Source of the DNA: Sphingomonas sp. IC-56
Lineage (GTDB): Bacteria; Pseudomonadota; Alphaproteobacteria; Sphingomonadales; Sphingomonadaceae
Direction of reading: 5' to 3'
NCBI RefSeq assembly: GCF_021043375.1
Contig: NZ_JAJNDV010000003.1
Coordinates: 296,206-360,205 of the forward strand
DNA length: 64,000 nt
The notes under the pieces are model-generated. The model made no database searches. It was not told the origin of the DNA and worked only from the letters and a program-made list of their open reading frames with translations. This document shows positions 19,316-28,099 of the stretch, piece after piece. Every line of letters begins with the position of its first letter. Within the stretch, counting starts at the first letter, position 1. Made by a program: the position numbers and the translations under genes.

Positions 19316-20575
19316 TCAGGCGGCGAACAGCTCCAGTTGCTCGCGCTTGGGGGCTACCAACGGCCGCAGCTCGGCCTTGTCCGCCAGCGCCACCGGCCGC
19401 CAATCCTCGGCCACCAGGAACGGCCGCACCTTCATGACTGATGCGGTCAGCCGCGCCACATCCGCCAGCCGCAGACGCCGCCAGCGCCGCGCAGCCAGGA
19501 TCGCATCCACTGCCTTCACGCCAAGCCCGGGGACACGCAGCAGCGCCTCACGCGGCGCACGATTGACGTCGACGGGAAAGCGGTCGCGAAACTTCAGCGC
19601 CCAGGCGAGCTTGGGATCGATATCGAGCGGCAGCATGCCAGTGGTCGCGTCCGCAGCCGAGGCCACCTCGCTCGCCTGATAGTCGTAGAAGCGCATCAGC
19701 CAGTCCGACTGATATAGCCGGTGCTCGCGCATCAGCGGCGGGCGCTGGAGCGGTAGCACGGCGCTGGCATCGGGGATGGGGCTGAACGCGGAGTAATAAA
19801 CCCGCCGCAGCTTGAACCGGTCGTACAGCCCGGCGGCCCGGCCAATAATGTCGCCATCCGTCGCGGCGTCGGCACCGACGATCATCTGCGTCGACTGTCC
19901 GCCAGGCGCGTATCGGGGCGCCGACTTGTAGCGCTTCTTCGCGTCGCTGCCGTCATCGATCGCCGTGCGGACGTCCTGCATCGCACCTTCGATTCGGCGC
20001 GCCGACTTCTCCGGCGCCAGCCGCGTCAGCCCGGCTACGGTCGGAAGCTCGACGTTGATCGACACGCGGTCGGCATACATGCCGGCCTGATGCACCAGTT
20101 CCGGGTCGGCATCGGGGATGGTCTTCAAGTGGATGTAGCCGCGGAAATCATGTTCCTCCCGCAGCAGCTTCGCGACGCGCACGATCTGCTCCATCGTGTA
20201 GTTGGAGGACGCAATGATGCCCGAGGAGAGGAACAGCCCCTCGATATAGTTGCGCCGGTAGAAGCTCAGCGTCAGGTCCACGACTTCTTCGGGCGTGAAC
20301 CGCGCCCGCCGCACGTTCGAGCTCTTGCGGTTGATGCAATAATGGCAGTCGAAGATGCAGCTGTTGGTGAGCAGGATTTTGAGCAGGCTGATGCAGCGTC
20401 CGTCCGGCGCATAGGCGTGGCAAATGCCCATACCCTCCGTCGAACCCAGCCCCTTGCCGCCCTTGTCCGACTTGCGCTTGGCCGTGCCCGACGACGCGCA
20501 CGACGCGTCGTACTTGGCGGCATCCGCCAGGATTGCGAGCTTGGCGCGGACGTCCAACTGGGCCATGCGTTCCAT
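19316..20575 (-). CDS. Putative DNA modification/repair radical SAM protein
   Basis: 419 residues. The radical SAM cluster motif is CIFDCHYC (Cys 73, 77, 80; CxxxCxxC). A C-terminal helix-hairpin-helix (LLRVPGLGVKAVDAILAARR, near residue 350) suggests DNA binding, and the tail is EQLELFAA. This matches a family that regularly occurs beside UdgX/DUF4130 and is annotated as a putative DNA repair enzyme; the reaction is unknown. It is divergent from the glycosyltransferase at 20645, with 69 bp between. A second ATG three codons in is an alternative start. Confidence 0.87.
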   Translation of the reverse strand: MERMAQLDVRAKLAILADAAKYDASCASSGTAKRKSDKGGKGLGSTEGMGICHAYAPDGRCISLLKILLTNSCIFDCHYCINRKSSNVRRARFTPEEVVDLTLSFYRRNYIEGLFLSSGIIASSNYTMEQIVRVAKLLREEHDFRGYIHLKTIPDADPELVHQAGMYADRVSINVELPTVAGLTRLAPEKSARRIEGAMQDVRTAIDDGSDAKKRYKSAPRYAPGGQSTQMIVGADAATDGDIIGRAAGLYDRFKLRRVYYSAFSPIPDASAVLPLQRPPLMREHRLYQSDWLMRFYDYQASEVASAADATTGMLPLDIDPKLAWALKFRDRFPVDVNRAPREALLRVPGLGVKAVDAILAARRWRRLRLADVARLTASVMKVRPFLVAEDWRPVALADKAELRPLVAPKREQLELFAA

Positions 20576-20644
20576 CTATGTTCTGGGTCGGCCAAAGTCC
20601 AGAGCAAGTGGACGCGCTTCGCCGCACCCGGTAAGGAATCCGGC

Positions 20645-21859
20645 ATGAAAAAGAGGGGGGCAGGGGCAGGCCGGCAGCTGGACGCATTGTGGCTTGCGCT
20701 CGCGCTCACCTGTTCGCTTGGATATCTGTTCAAGAGCCACTGCGCACCCGGCGGCTGGCAGAATGCCGAGCAATATACCACCGGCTGCTACAGCGATGTG
20801 GTTCCGTTCTGGCATGTGCGCGAGGTCAAAGCGGGCAAGATCCCGTACCTCGAAACGCGAATGGAATATCCGGTTCTCACCGGTGCGCAGATCTGGGTGG
20901 AGGGCGCCGTCACCCGCGCCGTGTTCGGGCGGCACGCCAATGACCAGCGATTCCTGTTGATCGTCACGCTGGCGAATGCCCTGCTCGCCGCGCTGATCCT
21001 GCGCATGTTGATGCGCGCAGGCGTGGAGCGCCGCCGGCTCTGGGCATGGGCGGCAGCCCCGCCGTTGGTCCTGTACCTCGGTCACAATTGGGACATGGCA
21101 GCCGCCACCCTGGCGCTCGCCGCGCTGCTGTTCGCCCGATCCGGCAGGCTTGTGCCGGCCGCCGCCACCGCCGCACTGGGAGCCGCCGCCAAGCTGTTCC
21201 CCGCACTTGCCCTGCCGTTGATCGGGCTTCAGGCGCTGTTCGGCAGGGGAGGGTGGCGCGAGCGTCTCGTGCGCGCCGCAACCGTGACTGCCGCCGCGAT
21301 CGCCGCCTGGACCGTGGTGAACCTGCCCATCGCGTTGCTCGCTCCCGACAATTGGAGCGAGTTCTACCGCTTTTCACAGGAACGCCAGGGTACTGCGGGC
21401 GCGACCTGGGAAGTGCTCGCCAACTCGGGCCTTTGGTTCACCTGGACCGAACAGCGCAATCTGTACGCTGCCTCGCTTTTCCTCGGCGGCTTCGCGCTGA
21501 TCGTTAGGCTGGGCTGGCGACAGCATCGGGACCATATGTGGGTGCTGTTCACGCCGGTGCTCGCCTGGTTCCTGCTCACCAACAAGGTGTACTCGCCGCA
21601 ATTCGACCTGTGGCTGTACCCGGCGCTGCTGCTCACCGCTCCGCGCCTGCTTCCCGTCGCGCTGTTCGTCGCTGGCGACGTTGCCGCTTATTTTGCCGAG
21701 TTCTGGTGGTTCGCGGGGCTGGAGGGGGCATGGCCCGCCGCCACGCCGACGCACATCGCACTGGCCGCAGCTTTCCGGGGCGCGGCGATGCTATGGATCA
21801 TCGGCGATTGCGTGCTTCGCCGCGCGCCTTCATGGGTAGAAAATCCGCGCAAGACGTAG
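20645..21859 (+). CDS. Multi-pass membrane glycosyltransferase (GT87/DUF2029-like)
   Basis: 404 residues with about ten membrane segments. The layout is like the GT87/DUF2029 polyprenol-phosphate-sugar-dependent mannosyltransferases: a first periplasmic loop with an acidic pair after helix 1 (CYSDVVPFWH and LETRMEYPVLTG), then the conserved AAAKLFPALALPL and KVYSPQFDLWLYP regions. It probably transfers a sugar from a lipid carrier on the periplasmic side; donor and acceptor are unknown. Ribosome binding site AAGGA lies 7 bases before the ATG. The longer frame starting at 20090 runs antisense to the radical SAM gene. Confidence 0.78.
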   Translation: MKKRGAGAGRQLDALWLALALTCSLGYLFKSHCAPGGWQNAEQYTTGCYSDVVPFWHVREVKAGKIPYLETRMEYPVLTGAQIWVEGAVTRAVFGRHANDQRFLLIVTLANALLAALILRMLMRAGVERRRLWAWAAAPPLVLYLGHNWDMAAATLALAALLFARSGRLVPAAATAALGAAAKLFPALALPLIGLQALFGRGGWRERLVRAATVTAAAIAAWTVVNLPIALLAPDNWSEFYRFSQERQGTAGATWEVLANSGLWFTWTEQRNLYAASLFLGGFALIVRLGWRQHRDHMWVLFTPVLAWFLLTNKVYSPQFDLWLYPALLLTAPRLLPVALFVAGDVAAYFAEFWWFAGLEGAWPAATPTHIALAAAFRGAAMLWIIGDCVLRRAPSWVENPRKT

Positions 21860-21954
21860 CGGCATCTTCAAAAAGGGCGCATAATCAGCGGCGGCGCGGG
21901 GAGTCGCGAGTGCGACGGCAGCCAAATAGTCGTGGGGGGCAGCGGAGGCTTGCC

Positions 21955-22332
21955 ATGACGGACCTACACACAGCCGAAATGCCCGACGCGATCGACGTCG
22001 CGCACCAGCTTATCTCTTCCAGGCGGATCGAAGGCACGCCGGTATTCGACCGGCGCGGCACAAAAGTCGGCGCGATCCATTCGGTGATGATCGAGAAGGT
22101 CAGCGGCCAGGCGACGCACGCCGTGCTGACCTTTGGCGGGTTCCTGGGTCTGGGAACCCGCGCTTACCCGATCCCGTGGTCGATGCTCACCTATAGCAAG
22201 GAGGAACGCGGCTACTGCCTCCACCTTAAGCGCGAGGATATCGAGGACGCGCCCTATATGACGCTCGATCAGGCGGACCGGCCCCAACTGACGCAGGAGC
22301 CGGCATATCGCCACTGGGACGAGTATCTATAA
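21955..22332 (+). CDS. PRC-barrel domain protein
   Basis: 125 residues, a single PRC-barrel (residues ~22-105) of the kind found in photosynthetic reaction-centre H subunits and RimM. Recognisable pieces are EGTPVFDRRGTKVGAIHSVMIEK and ARAYPIPWSMLTY. Stand-alone proteins of this type are common in Alphaproteobacteria and often stress-related, but no reaction is known. GGAGG lies 7 bases ahead of the ATG. Confidence 0.82.
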   Translation: MTDLHTAEMPDAIDVAHQLISSRRIEGTPVFDRRGTKVGAIHSVMIEKVSGQATHAVLTFGGFLGLGTRAYPIPWSMLTYSKEERGYCLHLKREDIEDAPYMTLDQADRPQLTQEPAYRHWDEYL

Positions 22333-22358
22333 GCGCCGCGCCGGGGCGGCTTAGCCGA

Positions 22359-22766
22359 TCAGGGCAGCGGCAGGTTGTTCTGCGCTTCGCGACGGGCGTT
22401 GGACTCGGCCTTGGCCTGCCGCGCTTGGCGGACGAAGCAGCCGGTGCCGCCGCCCGCGCCCACGGTGGAACAGCTGCCGGTGCCGAACGCGCCTTCCTCC
22501 AGCGCGCCTTGCGAGCGCACCGCCCAACTCTCGGTCTGCTGCGGCGGGCCCGGCTGCTCACGCAGCGTCTTGGGGATGCGGAAGCGCTCGGACTCGTCCA
22601 GCCGGCGGCAGATCACGACTTCCTCGCCATTCGAGTTGGTCGGGCACTTGTCCTCGCCATAGATCACCAGCACGCCATTTTGCGCGGCGTTCTGCGCCTG
22701 CGCAGCGCCCGGGACCGAGAACGGCGCGATGGCAACAGCCGCGAACAGGGCGATGCGCTTCAGCAT
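22359..22766 (-). CDS. Secreted hypothetical protein
   Basis: 135 residues. Clear Sec signal MLKRIALFAAVAIAPFSVPGAAQAQ, then a mature domain with four cysteines (KCPTNSNGEEVVICRRL and GSCSTVGAGGGTGC), probably forming disulfides, and a charged C-terminal helix. I do not recognise a domain; similar proteins are widespread in sphingomonads. It converges with the PRC-barrel gene. Confidence 0.72.
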   Translation of the reverse strand: MLKRIALFAAVAIAPFSVPGAAQAQNAAQNGVLVIYGEDKCPTNSNGEEVVICRRLDESERFRIPKTLREQPGPPQQTESWAVRSQGALEEGAFGTGSCSTVGAGGGTGCFVRQARQAKAESNARREAQNNLPLP

Positions 22767-22840
22767 GATCTACTCCTTCGAACCCGGTCTTGCCCGGTCA
22801 ACGCTTAACCGCGCCTGTCATATCCGTGCGGCGTTTGCTG

Positions 22841-23374
22841 TCATATCCGTTTCGACACTGCAATGGCGACACGGCACCCCAGCCGGATCAGCCCCGACAG
22901 AACCGGATAGCCGAGCGCGTTCTCTGCGCCGTTGCCCAGTGCGGTGTCACGATGCTCCAGCTCCTCCGCCTGGAACCTCAGCACTGCCTGGCTCAGCTCG
23001 GGATCGTCTTCGCCCAGATCGTCGATCTGCTGCTGGTAATGCTTGTCGATTTCGGTCTCGACCGCGGCGGTGCACGCCATTGCCGCATTGGGGCCCATCG
23101 CCGCCGTGGCCGCACCCAACGCGAACCCGGCCACGTTCCAGAAGGGCTGCAGCGCCGTCGGCCGGATCCCACGCCGCGCCAGCATCGCGTCGAAGAACGC
23201 ACGATGCTCCTCTTCCTGCACTGCCATGCCATGGATCATCCGTGCCATCGGCGTGCGGTCGCCCATGATCGCCAGCTGACCGGCATAGATGCGGGTGGCG
23301 CCATATTCGCCGGCCTGGTCGACCCGGACCATCATGTCGGGCGCCTCGCGCTTGTCTCCGGGCTTCCAGCTCAT
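22841..23374 (-). CDS. coq7: Demethoxyubiquinone hydroxylase Coq7
   Basis: 177 residues. A di-iron monooxygenase that adds the last hydroxyl group in ubiquinone synthesis. Carboxylate and histidine ligands are visible in VDQAGEYGA, QEEEHRAFF, AAVETEIDKHYQQQ and AEELEHRDTA. The ATG overlaps the dsbB stop (ATGA), so the two are coupled. It functions in the same pathway as ubiG at 43.7 kb. Confidence 0.92.
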   Translation of the reverse strand: MSWKPGDKREAPDMMVRVDQAGEYGATRIYAGQLAIMGDRTPMARMIHGMAVQEEEHRAFFDAMLARRGIRPTALQPFWNVAGFALGAATAAMGPNAAMACTAAVETEIDKHYQQQIDDLGEDDPELSQAVLRFQAEELEHRDTALGNGAENALGYPVLSGLIRLGCRVAIAVSKRI

Positions 23375-23856
23375 GCGCGCGGCCTCCTTGCCGCCAGGAT
23401 GAAGATCAGCACCGCGCCGGAGAGCGACAGGATCGCGTTATACCCGGCCAGGCTGATCCCGAACAACGACCATTGCGGCACGTCGCACCGGATCATCGGC
23501 TTGCCCAGTGCTTCCTTCAGCATCGCCATCGGATCGCTATGCTGCGCCAGGCTGGTGGTGCAGGCGGTGATGCCCTGCCACCAGTGATACTCCACGCCGG
23601 CATGAAACAGGCCGATCGCCCCGCTCACCGCCACCAGCACGCCGGCGAAAAGCACGAAAAGCATCTGCACCACTCGGGGCCGCACCACGAAGCTCAGCGC
23701 GGCGACGACCACCGCGGCATAATGCGGCCAGCGCTGCCAATGGCACATCTCGCATGGCACGAGTCCCAGCAGCTGCGATCCCCAAGCCCCGGCGAGCAGC
23801 GCCGCCGGCAGGAGCAGCGCGATCCAGCGCGCGGTGCGGAGTCCATCCTTGCGCAT
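23371..23856 (-). CDS. dsbB: Disulfide bond formation protein DsbB
   Basis: 161 residues, four membrane helices. It reoxidises DsbA and passes electrons to quinone. The quinone-proximal pair is PCEMCHWQRWPH and the second periplasmic pair is in ACTTSLAQ...MIRCDVP. The start at 23856 was chosen over a longer arginine-rich extension because it begins directly before the first helix. It starts 4 bases after the ctpA stop and overlaps coq7 by 4 bases. Confidence 0.9.
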   Translation of the reverse strand: MRKDGLRTARWIALLLPAALLAGAWGSQLLGLVPCEMCHWQRWPHYAAVVVAALSFVVRPRVVQMLFVLFAGVLVAVSGAIGLFHAGVEYHWWQGITACTTSLAQHSDPMAMLKEALGKPMIRCDVPQWSLFGISLAGYNAILSLSGAVLIFILAARRPRA

Positions 23857-23860
23857 CGCG

Positions 23861-25195
23861 TCAGCGGCTCTTGGCCGCGACCTGGCCGGCCTTGGCGCCG
23901 GTGCGCGAGACCGTCTGGATCGCATAATGCAGCTGGAAGTCCTCGATCCCCTGCTTCTTCAGCTCGTCGGGCGTCGCCGAGAAGCGCGGGTCGGTGCGGG
24001 CATCGTCCTCCAGCACCGAATCATCCACCTTGTCTTGGTTGATCAGGTGGCGGCGCAGATCCGCCTCGCGCAGCACCGGCCGCGTCTTGTAATCGGGGTC
24101 GGAGATCTGCGGCACCAGCAGGTCGGGTTTGATCCCGCCCTCCTGCACCGAATGGCCCGAGGGGGTGTAGTAGCGTGCGGTGGTGAGGCGCAGTGCCGCA
24201 TGCTCGCCCATCGGCAGGATGGTCTGCACCGATCCCTTGCCGAAGCTGCGCGTGCCCATCACCAGCGCGCGGTGATGGTCCTGCAACGCGCCCGCGACGA
24301 TCTCCGACGCAGACGCCGTGCCCGCATCCACCAGCACCACTAGCGGCCGGCCGGCGGTCAAGTCGCCGGGCACCATGCTCTCGGCATAATAACGCTCGAT
24401 GTCGTTCGCCTCGCGCCCGCGCTGCGACACGATCTCGCCATGGCTCAGGAACACGTCGGACACCGCGATCGCCTCGCTCAGCAGCCCGCCGCCATTGGCG
24501 CGAAGGTCGATCACATAGCCGTTCGGCTTATGCCCCAGCTGCTTGTCGATCGCCTGAATGGCCTTCACCGTGTCCGCACCGGTCTGCGCGGTGAAGGTGT
24601 TGATGTTGATGATGCCGACGCCGTTCTTCACTTCCCACTTCACCGGCTTCTGCACGATGACTTCGCGGGTGAGCGTGAACTGTAGCGGCTTGTCCGCGCC
24701 CGGACGGATGATGGTCATCGCGATCTTGCTGCCCGGCGCGCCGCGCATCTGCTGCACCGCTTCGTCCAGGCTGCCGCCGACGATGAACTTGCCGTCGATA
24801 TGGGTGATGTAGTCGCCCGGCTTGATGCCTGCGCGTGCGGCCGGCGTATCCTCGGTCGGGGCGATCACCTTGACCGCGCCGTCTTCTTCCGTGACCGTCA
24901 GGCCGAGCCCGCCATAATTGCCCTGGGTCTGGATCTGGAGATTGTCGTACTCCAGCCCGTCGGCATAGCTGCTGTGCGGGTCCAGCGAGGCCAACATGCC
25001 CTGGATCGCGCCTTCCATCAGCTTCTTGTCGTCGACCTTGTCGACATAGTTCGCCTTCACCTGCGTCAGCACGGCCATGAAGGTGTCGAGCTCGCGGTAA
25101 TTGCCGGTATCGACGCCTGCCATCGCGCCCGAGGCAATGGGAACCAGCGCCAGAGCACTTACGGCGGCAGTCACCTGAAGAAACGAACGCAGCAT
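23861..25195 (-). CDS. ctpA: C-terminal processing peptidase (S41 family)
   Basis: 444 residues. Signal peptide, then a PDZ domain (near residues 95-170, YGGLGLTVTEEDG) and the S41 protease core with catalytic Ser in GTASASEIVAGAL and Lys in SFGKGSVQTILP. These periplasmic serine proteases trim C-termini and in other bacteria degrade peptidoglycan hydrolases. ATG 25195 was chosen; a GTG two codons upstream is possible. It lies between envC-like and dsbB in a leftward run. Confidence 0.92.
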   Translation of the reverse strand: MLRSFLQVTAAVSALALVPIASGAMAGVDTGNYRELDTFMAVLTQVKANYVDKVDDKKLMEGAIQGMLASLDPHSSYADGLEYDNLQIQTQGNYGGLGLTVTEEDGAVKVIAPTEDTPAARAGIKPGDYITHIDGKFIVGGSLDEAVQQMRGAPGSKIAMTIIRPGADKPLQFTLTREVIVQKPVKWEVKNGVGIININTFTAQTGADTVKAIQAIDKQLGHKPNGYVIDLRANGGGLLSEAIAVSDVFLSHGEIVSQRGREANDIERYYAESMVPGDLTAGRPLVVLVDAGTASASEIVAGALQDHHRALVMGTRSFGKGSVQTILPMGEHAALRLTTARYYTPSGHSVQEGGIKPDLLVPQISDPDYKTRPVLREADLRRHLINQDKVDDSVLEDDARTDPRFSATPDELKKQGIEDFQLHYAIQTVSRTGAKAGQVAAKSR

Positions 25196-25263
25196 CGACA
25201 CGAACTTTCAGTTCTGGGGATTACCCCGCATATGGGGAAAGATAGCGGCCTTTTCACGGCCTG

Positions 25264-26418
25264 TCAGTCGAGCAATTGTACAAGGTCCACCGGCGTTCCC
25301 CGCCGCCGCAGTTCCACCGTCACATGGGGGCTGTCGCCGCTGCCGGCGCGTCCGATCGGCGCGCCCTGCGCAACGTGCTGACCGACTCGCACGCGCATCC
25401 CGCCAAGCCCGGCGAGCAGCGACGTCCAGCCATTTCCGTGGTCCAGGATGATGACACCCCCATACCCGCGAAACGGCCCGGCATAAGCGACGCGACCGGC
25501 CGCGGGCGCACGCACCGGCACCCCAGCGGCACAGGCAAGCGTCAGCCCGCGTGCGCGCACGCCGGTCGCGGACATTTCGCCGAACCCGGTGGCCAGCCGG
25601 CCCCAGACCGGCAACAGATAGGGACGTCCACCCGGCGATCTAGCCAAGAGGGTGTCGCGTTCGTTCGGGCGGGGCAGGGGCCCCTCCAGCCCGGCAAGCG
25701 ACGCCCGTATCTCGGCCACGCTCCCGGCGACTTCCATCTGGTCGGCGATCTCACGCGCGCGCTCGCCCATCGCGATCGCCCGGTCGCTCTCCACGAGGGC
25801 GGTGCGCCCCAGCGCCTCGGAGCGCAGCCGATGCTCGGCCTCCAATTGCACCAGCGCCAGCCGCTCATCCTCCAGCCGCGCGCGGCTCTGCTGCAATCGT
25901 GCGACGGCGGTGCCCGCGGTGGCGCGCAACTGGCCGACCCGCTGCAATTCGGCGCGAACGGCCGCGGTGCGGGCTTCGACCAGCGGCAATGCGGCGCCCA
26001 GCGCTGCGCGGACATGCACCATGTCGGCGGTCGATCCCGGCTGGATCAGCCCCAGGATCGGCGGCCGGCGCGCCATCGACTGCAACGCGGCGAGCAGCTT
26101 CAGAATCGGGCTTTGCTGCGCGCTCAATCCGGCGCGCTGCGCTGCCAGCAAGCGGTCGACGATCGCGATCCGCGCATCGGCCGCAGCGATGTCCGCCTCC
26201 GCCGCCCGGATCCGCTCGTTGGCCGCCGCTTCTTCTGCCTTTGCCTGCGCCGCCCGGTCGCGCTCCGCAGCGGCCGCCCGCTCCAGCGTCCGGGCTCGCT
26301 CCCGTGCAGCCGACGCCTCGGCTGCGGCGGATTTTAGCCGCACTTGCTGGTCGCCGAGAGTGGGGGCTTGGGCTCCGGCTAGGCTCCCGGTTGCGAGAAT
26401 TGCGGTGAGGGCAATCAC
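25264..26418 (-). CDS. EnvC-like murein hydrolase activator with degenerate LytM domain
   Basis: About 384 residues. Signal peptide (IALTAILATGSLAGAQA), a long Ala/Arg/Glu-rich coiled coil (residues ~30-230) and a C-terminal LytM/M23 fold. The zinc ligands of active M23 peptidases are not conserved: the usual HxGxD region reads RARGLTLACAAG, and the usual HxH motif reads SPHVTVELRR. This matches EnvC, which activates amidases at the septum rather than cutting itself. The start is probably GTG 26418, after GGGGAA; the frame continues upstream through a repeat element and was not used. Confidence 0.82.
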   Translation of the reverse strand: MIALTAILATGSLAGAQAPTLGDQQVRLKSAAAEASAARERARTLERAAAAERDRAAQAKAEEAAANERIRAAEADIAAADARIAIVDRLLAAQRAGLSAQQSPILKLLAALQSMARRPPILGLIQPGSTADMVHVRAALGAALPLVEARTAAVRAELQRVGQLRATAGTAVARLQQSRARLEDERLALVQLEAEHRLRSEALGRTALVESDRAIAMGERAREIADQMEVAGSVAEIRASLAGLEGPLPRPNERDTLLARSPGGRPYLLPVWGRLATGFGEMSATGVRARGLTLACAAGVPVRAPAAGRVAYAGPFRGYGGVIILDHGNGWTSLLAGLGGMRVRVGQHVAQGAPIGRAGSGDSPHVTVELRRRGTPVDLVQLLD

Positions 26419-26428
26419 GCAGATAATT

Positions 26429-26580
26429 CCCCTCCCTAGAAGGGAGGGGCTAGGGGTGGGTGCGCGCGTCTGCGCGCCCAAGAGACTCCAAGCTCGCATC
26501 AGAAGAGCGCCACCCGGGGCATCGAGCCCCGGCTGACGCTACAACCCACCCCTTGATCCCCTCCCTTGCAGGGAGGGGAA
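26429..26580. repeat. Family B intergenic inverted repeat
   Basis: Arms CCCCTCCCTAGAAGGGAGGG...GGGGTGGGTGCG and CACCCCTTG..CCCTCCCTTGCAGGGAGGGG. Same family as 18619-18737 and 42215-42356. It interrupts the otherwise compact rlmH-envC junction. Confidence 0.85.
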
Positions 26581-26614
26581 GCAATCTGCCCACTTCTAAC
26601 CGAAAACACCCCCA

Positions 26615-27037
26615 TCACCCTTCCCGGTGATAGGGATGGCCTGCGAGAATCGACGAAGCCCGCCACAATTGCTCCGCGAGCATCGCTCGCGCCATCATGT
26701 GCGGCCAGGTCGCCTTGCCGAACGACAGCAGCATATCGGCCTGTTGGCGCTGCGCGTCGTCGAATCCGTCGGCGGCACCGATCAGGAAGCGCGTCTCGCG
26801 GATGCCGTCGTCGCGCCAACGGCCCAGCCGCTCGGCCATCGTCTTGGAAGGCAGGTTTTCGCCCTTCTCATCCAGCATCACGATGCGGGTGGCGGGCTCG
26901 ACCGGCGGCACCTTGCCGCCGGTATCGGAAAGCTCGGTGACGCGGGTAGGCCAGGCCACGCGCTTCAGGTAGCGCTCGACCAGCTCGGCTTCGGGTGACC
27001 GGCCGATGCGCCCCCGCGCCACGATGTGGAGCAGCAT
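26615..27037 (-). CDS. rlmH: 23S rRNA pseudouridine-1915 N3-methyltransferase RlmH
   Basis: 140 residues, SPOUT-class methyltransferase. The trefoil-knot SAM site is visible as FLIGAADGFDDAQRQQAD, LSFGKATWPHMMAR and the C-terminus ILAGHPYHREG (family consensus G-x-PYH). It acts on helix 69 of 23S rRNA in assembled ribosomes. It follows rsfS by 12 bases; this pairing is common and suggests co-expression of ribosome-associated factors. Confidence 0.94.
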   Translation of the reverse strand: MLLHIVARGRIGRSPEAELVERYLKRVAWPTRVTELSDTGGKVPPVEPATRIVMLDEKGENLPSKTMAERLGRWRDDGIRETRFLIGAADGFDDAQRQQADMLLSFGKATWPHMMARAMLAEQLWRASSILAGHPYHREG

Positions 27038-27049
27038 CGGTGAGGTTGC

Positions 27050-27430
27050 TCAGGCCTTGGCGGCCGGGGCAGTGTCTCCGAACGCCCACATCCGCTCCAG
27101 ATTATAGAAGGTGCGGACTTCGGGGCGGAACAGGTGGACGATCACGTCGCCGGCATCGATCAGCACCCAGTCGGCGGTGGCCAGGCCCTCGATTCGCGGG
27201 CTGCGGCCGGTCTGCGCCTTGATTTTCTCGCCCAGCTTGGCGGCCATGGACGCCACCTGGCGCGTCGATCGGCCGCTTGCGACGACCATGTAATCGGCGA
27301 TGCTCGACTTTCCGGCGAGCGGGATCGAGACGGTCTCGACCGCCTGATCGTCCTCCAGCGAGTCGAGGATCAGCTTGTGCAGCGCATCGGCGTCATCGGC
27401 GATCGCCTGCACATGGGGGGTAGTTGCCAA
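27050..27430 (-). CDS. rsfS: Ribosomal silencing factor RsfS
   Basis: 126 residues. Binds ribosomal protein uL14 and blocks subunit joining during starvation. The conserved core DYMVVASGRSTRQVASMA and DWVLIDAGDVIVHLF is present. It starts with TTG at 27430, preceded by a strong AAGGAG six bases upstream; no ATG fits. It starts 9 bases after the nadD stop. Confidence 0.92.
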   Translation of the reverse strand: MATTPHVQAIADDADALHKLILDSLEDDQAVETVSIPLAGKSSIADYMVVASGRSTRQVASMAAKLGEKIKAQTGRSPRIEGLATADWVLIDAGDVIVHLFRPEVRTFYNLERMWAFGDTAPAAKA

Positions 27431-27439
27431 GATAGCTCC

Positions 27440-28099
27440 TTAAGGTTCCAAAACGTCTGTGCTGACGCTTGGTGTCGGCACGGACGAAATCGATATGGTG
27501 TCTCGATTGCCGCCCGGGAAGTGCCGGTGCCAGGCGGGATCGACAGCCCGAAGGCTTGTCGCTGAAGTCGGATCGGGGCGAAAGCGCAGCAACACGAGGG
27601 CCGGCAATCTCCAACACGTCCAGTTCTTTGCCTGGCCTGCGGGCCGCACAGCGCGCCGCAGCCAACTCATCGCAGGACTTGCGTGAGCCCGCGCAGTATA
27701 GCCCGGGCGCGCGATAACCGCAATCGGAACCGTCCGCGCGATCCGCCGCCACGCGCGCCAGCGGTGAAACTGCGCCAGATTGTCCGCGCCCATCAGCCAT
27801 ATGAACTGGTGCTGCGGGTATCGCTTCACCAGCTTGGCCAGCGTATCGGCGGTGTAGCGCGTCCCCAATTCCGTCTCGATCGCGCTCGGCCGGATTGGCG
27901 CATGCCCCGCCACCTTGCGCGCCGACGCTAGCCTTGCCGCGAGCGGTGCCATGCCCGCTTCGGCCTTCAACGGATTGCCCGGCGAAACCATCCACCACAC
28001 TTCATCCAGACCGAGCGCCCGCATCGCGCCAAGCGAGATCCGCCGATGCCCGCGATGCGCCGGGTTGAACGACCCGCCCAGAAGCCCGATGCGTTTCAG
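27440..28099 (-). CDS. nadD: Nicotinate-nucleotide adenylyltransferase, apparent CTG start
   Basis: 219 residues if translation begins at CTG 28099. NadD adenylylates nicotinate mononucleotide in NAD synthesis. The essential nucleotide-binding motif LLGGSFNPAHRGH lies entirely upstream of the first in-frame ATG (28024), so starting there would destroy the enzyme. No ATG, GTG or TTG exists in this frame between the motif and the preceding gene. The CTG forms a 4-base CTGA overlap with the toxin gene stop, analogous to the ATGA/GTGA junctions seen elsewhere in the window. Other motifs (FIWLMGADNLAQFHRW) are normal. The C-terminal ~30 residues look divergent. Confidence 0.85.
   Translation of the reverse strand: MKRIGLLGGSFNPAHRGHRRISLGAMRALGLDEVWWMVSPGNPLKAEAGMAPLAARLASARKVAGHAPIRPSAIETELGTRYTADTLAKLVKRYPQHQFIWLMGADNLAQFHRWRAWRRIARTVPIAVIARPGYTARAHASPAMSWLRRAVRPAGQAKNWTCWRLPALVLLRFRPDPTSATSLRAVDPAWHRHFPGGNRDTISISSVPTPSVSTDVLEP

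Noticed and set aside
27440..28024. nadD starting at the first in-frame ATG (28024)
   Set aside because: Would delete the nucleotide-binding motif GGSFNPAHRGH, leaving a dead enzyme.
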